Shown: positions 1 to 4,200 of the stretch, in pieces
Layout of the letters: each line of letters opens with the position of its first letter
How positions within the stretch are numbered: position 1 is the first letter of the stretch
From: a bacterium
GTDB lineage: Bacteria; Coprothermobacterota; Coprothermobacteria; Coprothermobacterales; JAADFF01
Direction of reading: 5' to 3'
Assembly (NCBI GenBank): GCA_027063755.1
Contig: JAMORD010000097.1
Coordinates: forward strand, 1-7,083
DNA length: 7,083 bases
Translations under genes and position numbers: made by a program
The notes under the pieces: generated by a model
Database searches by the model: none
What the model was told of the DNA's origin: nothing
What the model saw: the letters and a program-made list of their open reading frames with translations, nothing else

Positions 1-1238
1 ACGCTATTCTCATTAGCAGACGTCTTGTCAGAGACGATGAGCTAACATCTATTTTTATTGATGAATATACTGTTGAGGCGAGACGTATATCCACCGGTTC
101 TCGTAGATCCCGTAAGGGCTCATCTGTTATGGTAGAGGAGATTACCAGAGATGTGCCCGGCCTTTCCGATGAGGAAAAGAGAGACCTTGGCGAAGATGGT
201 ATCGTGAGAATTGGTGCTTGGGTTGAGCCCGGTAGTATCCTTGTAGGTAAAGTTACACCTCAGCCTGAAGAAAAGGAAGAGGCTGAAGTTAAGCTTCTTG
301 CACACATCTTTGGTGAGAAGATTGGTAGAGTAAAGAACACATCTCTAAGAATGCCACCTGGTGAAAGAGGTGTTGTTATAGATGTTAAAGTTTTTGAAGA
401 AGATAAAGGCTATGACTTACCTGCTGATGTTGTTAAGGTGGTAAAGGTTTATGTGGCCCAGAAGAGAAAGATCAAAGAGGGTGATAAACTGGCAGGTAGA
501 TATGGAAACAAAGGTGTTGTTGCAAAAATTTTACCTGAAGAGGATATGCCGTATTTACCTGATGGTACTCCTGTTGATGTCGTTCTTAACCCACTTGGTG
601 TTCCATCTCGTATGAACTTTGGTCAGGTATTGGAAACACACTTGGGTCTTGTTGCAAGACTCTTGGGGGTTAACATTGAAATTCCTACTTTTAAGAGTCC
701 CTCAATGGACGACATGTGGAAGGCCATAGAGCTTGCCAATGAAAAGATGAAAGAAAAATATGGTATTGAGATGAGCTCTCTTGGTAAGTTTACCCTCTAC
801 GATGGTCGTACCGGTCTACCATTTGAAAGAGAGGTTATGGTCGGTGAGATGCATATTCTTAAGCTTATTCACATGGTTGATGATAAGATGCATGCCCGTG
901 CAACCGGTCCTTATGCCCTTATTACACAGCAGCCACTTGGTGGTAAAGCCCACTTTGGTGGTCAGCGTGTGGGTGAAATGGAAGTGTGGGCTCTTGAGGC
1001 TTATGGAGCAGCCTATACACTTCAGGAAATGCTTACAATTAAATCTGACGATGTGGAGGGCAGAAAGAAGGCCTACGATGCCATCGTTAACGGTAAGCCA
1101 ATTGAGGAGATGGGCGAGCCTGAATCCTTCAGAGTTCTTGTCAAAGAGCTTCAGGGACTTGCCCTTGCCATAGAGGAAATACAGTTTCATAAAGGAAAAC
1201 AGCAGCCCAAACTCGGGGCTGAAGAGACAGAAGAATAA
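1..1238 (+). CDS. rpoB: RNA polymerase beta subunit, C-terminal part (5' end outside window)
   Basis: This is the last 411 codons of the beta subunit, which with beta' forms the catalytic core of DNA-dependent RNA polymerase. The frame is open from base 3, so the ATG at 129 is internal and not a start. In order it shows: the flap region with flap-tip-like [10 protein letters not shown] (291-320), the hybrid/active-site lysine blocks [12 protein letters not shown] (480-515; lysines at 486 and 510), [13 protein letters not shown] (588-626), the [10 protein letters not shown] and [14 protein letters not shown] blocks, and the C-terminal anchor MLTIKSDDV with [11 protein letters not shown]. The large insertion that enterobacteria carry before GDK is absent; only about 20 residues lie there, as in many other phyla. 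One oddity is a basic insertion of about 11 residues at the flap base. The gene ends in TAA and runs into rpoC, almost certainly cotranscribed. The identity is certain; only the full length is unknown. Confidence 0.98.
   Translation, partial: AILISRRLVRDDELTSIFIDEYTVEARRISTGSRRSRKGSSVMVEEITRDVPGLSDEEKRDLGEDGIVRIGAWVEPGSILVGKVTPQPEEKEEAEVKLLAHIFGEKIGRVKNTSLRMPPGERGVVIDVKVFEEDKGYDLPADVVKVVKVYVAQKRKIKEGDKLAGRYGNKGVVAKILPEEDMPYLPDGTPVDVVLNPLGVPSRMNFGQVLETHLGLVARLLGVNIEIPTFKSPSMDDMWKAIELANEKMKEKYGIEMSSLGKFTLYDGRTGLPFEREVMVGEMHILKLIHMVDDKMHARATGPYALITQQPLGGKAHFGGQRVGEMEVWALEAYGAAYTLQEMLTIKSDDVEGRKKAYDAIVNGKPIEEMGEPESFRVLVKELQGLALAIEEIQFHKGKQQPKLGAEETEE
84..134 (+). other. Basic insertion at the base of the beta flap
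   Basis: In most bacteria about six residues (DTKLGP or similar) separate the VxxR and EEIT motifs here. This protein has 17, including the basic, serine-rich run [10 protein letters not shown]. The flanks VEAR and EEITRDVP match the family well, so the insertion is bounded cleanly and is in frame. It sits at the root of the flap, near the RNA exit side. Its function is unknown; nucleic-acid contact is a guess from charge alone. Confidence 0.6.
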
Positions 1239-1240
1239 GT

Positions 1241-1251
1241 GAGGGGTGAGG
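1241..1251 (+). promoter_or_regulatory. Ribosome binding site of rpoC
   Basis: The purine run GAGGGGTGAGG contains GGTGAGG, which ends six bases before the ATG at 1258. This spacing suits Shine-Dalgarno pairing and favours ATG 1258 as the start. The in-frame GTG at 1246 lies inside this run and would have its own GAGGG directly abutting it, so it is the poorer choice. The rpoB stop is only a few bases upstream, so translation of rpoC may be helped by ribosomes finishing rpoB. Confidence 0.65.
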
Positions 1252-1257
1252 ACGCCT

Positions 1258-4200
1258 ATGGACAGGATAAAGAAGAAAAGGGTTCGTAAATTTGATGCCC
1301 TAAAGATAAGACTGGCATCTCCCGATGATATTCTCAAATGGTCTCATGGTGAGGTTACACAAGCTGAGACTATTAACTATAGAACATACTTGCCTGAAGA
1401 GGGCGGTCTATTTTCACAGCGCATCTTTGGTCCTATAAAGGACTATGAGTGTGCTTGTGGAAAGTATAAAGGTAAGAAGTATGAAAATGTTGTATGTGAA
1501 AACTGTGGTGTTAAGGTGACAACATCTAAAGTACGTAGAGAGTGGATGGGACACATCACTCTCAATGCACCTGTAGCCCATAGGTGGTATTATGGTAAGT
1601 CTCCTTATCCACTACCAAGGCTTTTGGGCCTAAAGTATCCTGAGGTAAAAGATATTGTGTATTTGAATCTTAACCTCGTTGCCGATGACGGTGGTCCATT
1701 TGTTCCTGCCGGTGTTGTTGTAGACGGCGAAGGCGAAATGAAGGTAAAAAATTGGTTCCTAAATTTCAGTCGTGAGCTTGAAGAAATAAAGGGATCTTCT
1801 CGTATACCTGCCAATATTCCAAGGGTCAAGAAAGAGCTAAAAGAAAAGGTTGTTATCAAGGGAGAACCACGCTTTGTGGCTGGTCCTAAGGCTATTGAGG
1901 CCATTTTTTCCATGCTTTATGAAGAAAACTATCCTGTAAAGCTGTATGTTGACTTGTCTCAGGTATGGAAGGCTCGTAAGCGTCTGAGAGAGAAGGTAGA
2001 AAACTTCCTTATGTCTTTCCTTGGCATCACGAAAAAAGATATCAGGGCCATTCTTGATGGTGAAAAGAAGATATTCTTTGGCGAAGATGTAATAAAAGTT
2101 ATAGACAAACAGAAATATCTTTTGCTGACAACCGATGAGCAGAATAAGGCCTTTGACGGTTATAAAGCCTTTGTCGCTGCGCTCTTGAAAGATTATCTTG
2201 ATGGGGGTAGCAAACTTCAGGAATTTGCCGAGATTGTTGCTCGTATACCTAATAGATATGGTAGATGGGAAAGACTGACAAATAGAGGACAGGATGTAGG
2301 ACTGTCTACGGAAAGATGGTATCCCAATGAAGAGTCTCTTGGTTCTCTTAATATGCTTGGTGTTTTTCTACCTAAGTTGCTTATTGTTATAGATTCCAAA
2401 GAGCGTAAAGCATATAAATGGGGTGAAAAGGAATATATAGAGGCTTATCTGGGTGATTACGAGGGACGTTATGAATACTTTGTCAGTCCGGAAGATGCTG
2501 AAAGATATCTTACCAATATTTCTAAAGGACTGGATGAAAATGAGGTAGCTACAATAGACCTTACTGATGAAGAAGGAGCTATTCTTTTTGAACAACCTCG
2601 TATTCAGGTATCCGATATTAGGGTTAATATCACAGGTCTTGATGTGCTAACCGATGATGTGGCAAAGAATATAAAAAGAATCATGGGGCCAGAATTCAAG
2701 TTTGGAATGGGGGCCGAGATAGTACAACAGGTACTTGAGAAAGATTTTGACAATCAGGGAAATCAGCTTCAGCTGTGGGTTGAGTATTTAAAACATCTTG
2801 AGAGGGTTGTTACAAGTGAATCTCAGCGTAGAAATATTGTTAGAAGACTTAGTGTTATGGAGGCATTTTTGCATTCTGAGTCTCGTCCCGTATGGATGAT
2901 TCTTACTGTTATACCTGTTATCCCACCAGAGCTAAGACCTATTATTCCTCTTGAAGGTGGTAGATTTGCCACTTCTGAACTTAATGACCTCTATAGACGT
3001 GTTATCAATAGAAACAACCGTCTGAAGAAGATGATGGATAAAAGGGCACCGGAGATTATCTTGAAGAATGAGAAGAGATTGCTGCAAGATGCTGTAGATG
3101 CCCTTCTTGATAATAGTGGTAAAGAGAAACCTGTTACAGACTCTTCTGGTAGACCACTGAAGTCTCTTACAGATATTCTTGTTAAGAAAGAAGGACGTTT
3201 TAGAAAGAATCTGCTTGGTAAGCGTGTTGACTATTCCGGTCGTAGTGTTATTGTTATCGGTCCTGAACTAGAGCTTGACCAGTGTGGTCTTCCTAAAGAG
3301 ATGGCCGTTGAGCTGTTTAAACCGTTCCTTATTAATAGACTTATCAAGAGAGGTATTGCTGAGACGTTTAAGGAAGCTCGTGAACTAATAGACCGCAGAG
3401 ACGATAGTATATTTGATGCTCTTGAAGAGGTTGTGAAGGATCACTATGTACTTCTTAACCGTGCTCCAACACTTCATAGACCATCTATTGAGGCCTTTAG
3501 ACCAGTTCTTGTTGATATGAAAGCTATATCTATTCCAGCTATGGTCTGTCCACCTTTTAATGCCGACTTTGACGGTGACCAAATGGCTGTTCATGTACCG
3601 CTGAGTGATCAAGCCCAAGCAGAGGCACGACTGATAATGGCATCTTCTCTAAACTTTATCTCACCGGCCAATGGAACGCCTCTGGCCGCACCTTCTCAAG
3701 ATATGGTGCTTGGTATTTACTATCTAACTATGCCATTTGAGGGAGTTAAAGGTGAGGGTAGCGTTATTTCCTCAATAGACGAGGCTTTTATCAGATATCG
3801 TCTTGGTAAGGCAGATCTCCATGCTTGGGTATGGTATCCACTCATTGCTTCTAAAGAAGAGATTGAGAAGATGAAGGCTGAAGGAAAGAAAGGTAATACT
3901 ACTATTGGTCGTATTATCTTTAACTACGAGATAGGCAAACGGATGAAACAGTATGGTCTTACCAGGTATCTAGGTAGAGGATTTGAGATATTTAAAGAAG
4001 AAGCAGATAAAAAATACCAAGGTCCAAGATTGGACTTTGTCAATAAGACATTGGATAAGAAGAAACTGAAGAAACTTATCACCGAAATGGTAGACATTAT
4101 TGGTATTGCAGATATGAAGTATTTCCTTGATGTGATAAAGGATATTGGTTTCCATTATGCAACTGTTTCAGGTTCTACCATATCTTTGCAGGAAGTACAG

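Noticed and set aside
129-131. ATG at 129 as a gene start for a short RpoB-like protein
   Set aside because: The frame is open back to the window edge, and the residues encoded upstream match the beta subunit, so this Met is internal.
781-1173. Second plus-strand open frame of 130 codons inside rpoB
   Set aside because: It overlaps well-conserved RpoB sequence in another frame and its translation shows no family motif.
1246-1248. GTG at 1246 as the rpoC start
   Set aside because: It is in frame, but it lies within the purine run that best serves ATG 1258, and its own Shine-Dalgarno would have no spacing. It remains a possible alternative adding four residues.
816-1337. Open frame of 173 codons on the minus strand across the rpoB-rpoC junction
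   Set aside because: It is antisense to conserved RpoB and RpoC motifs, resembles no known protein, and is best explained as a shadow of the coding strand.
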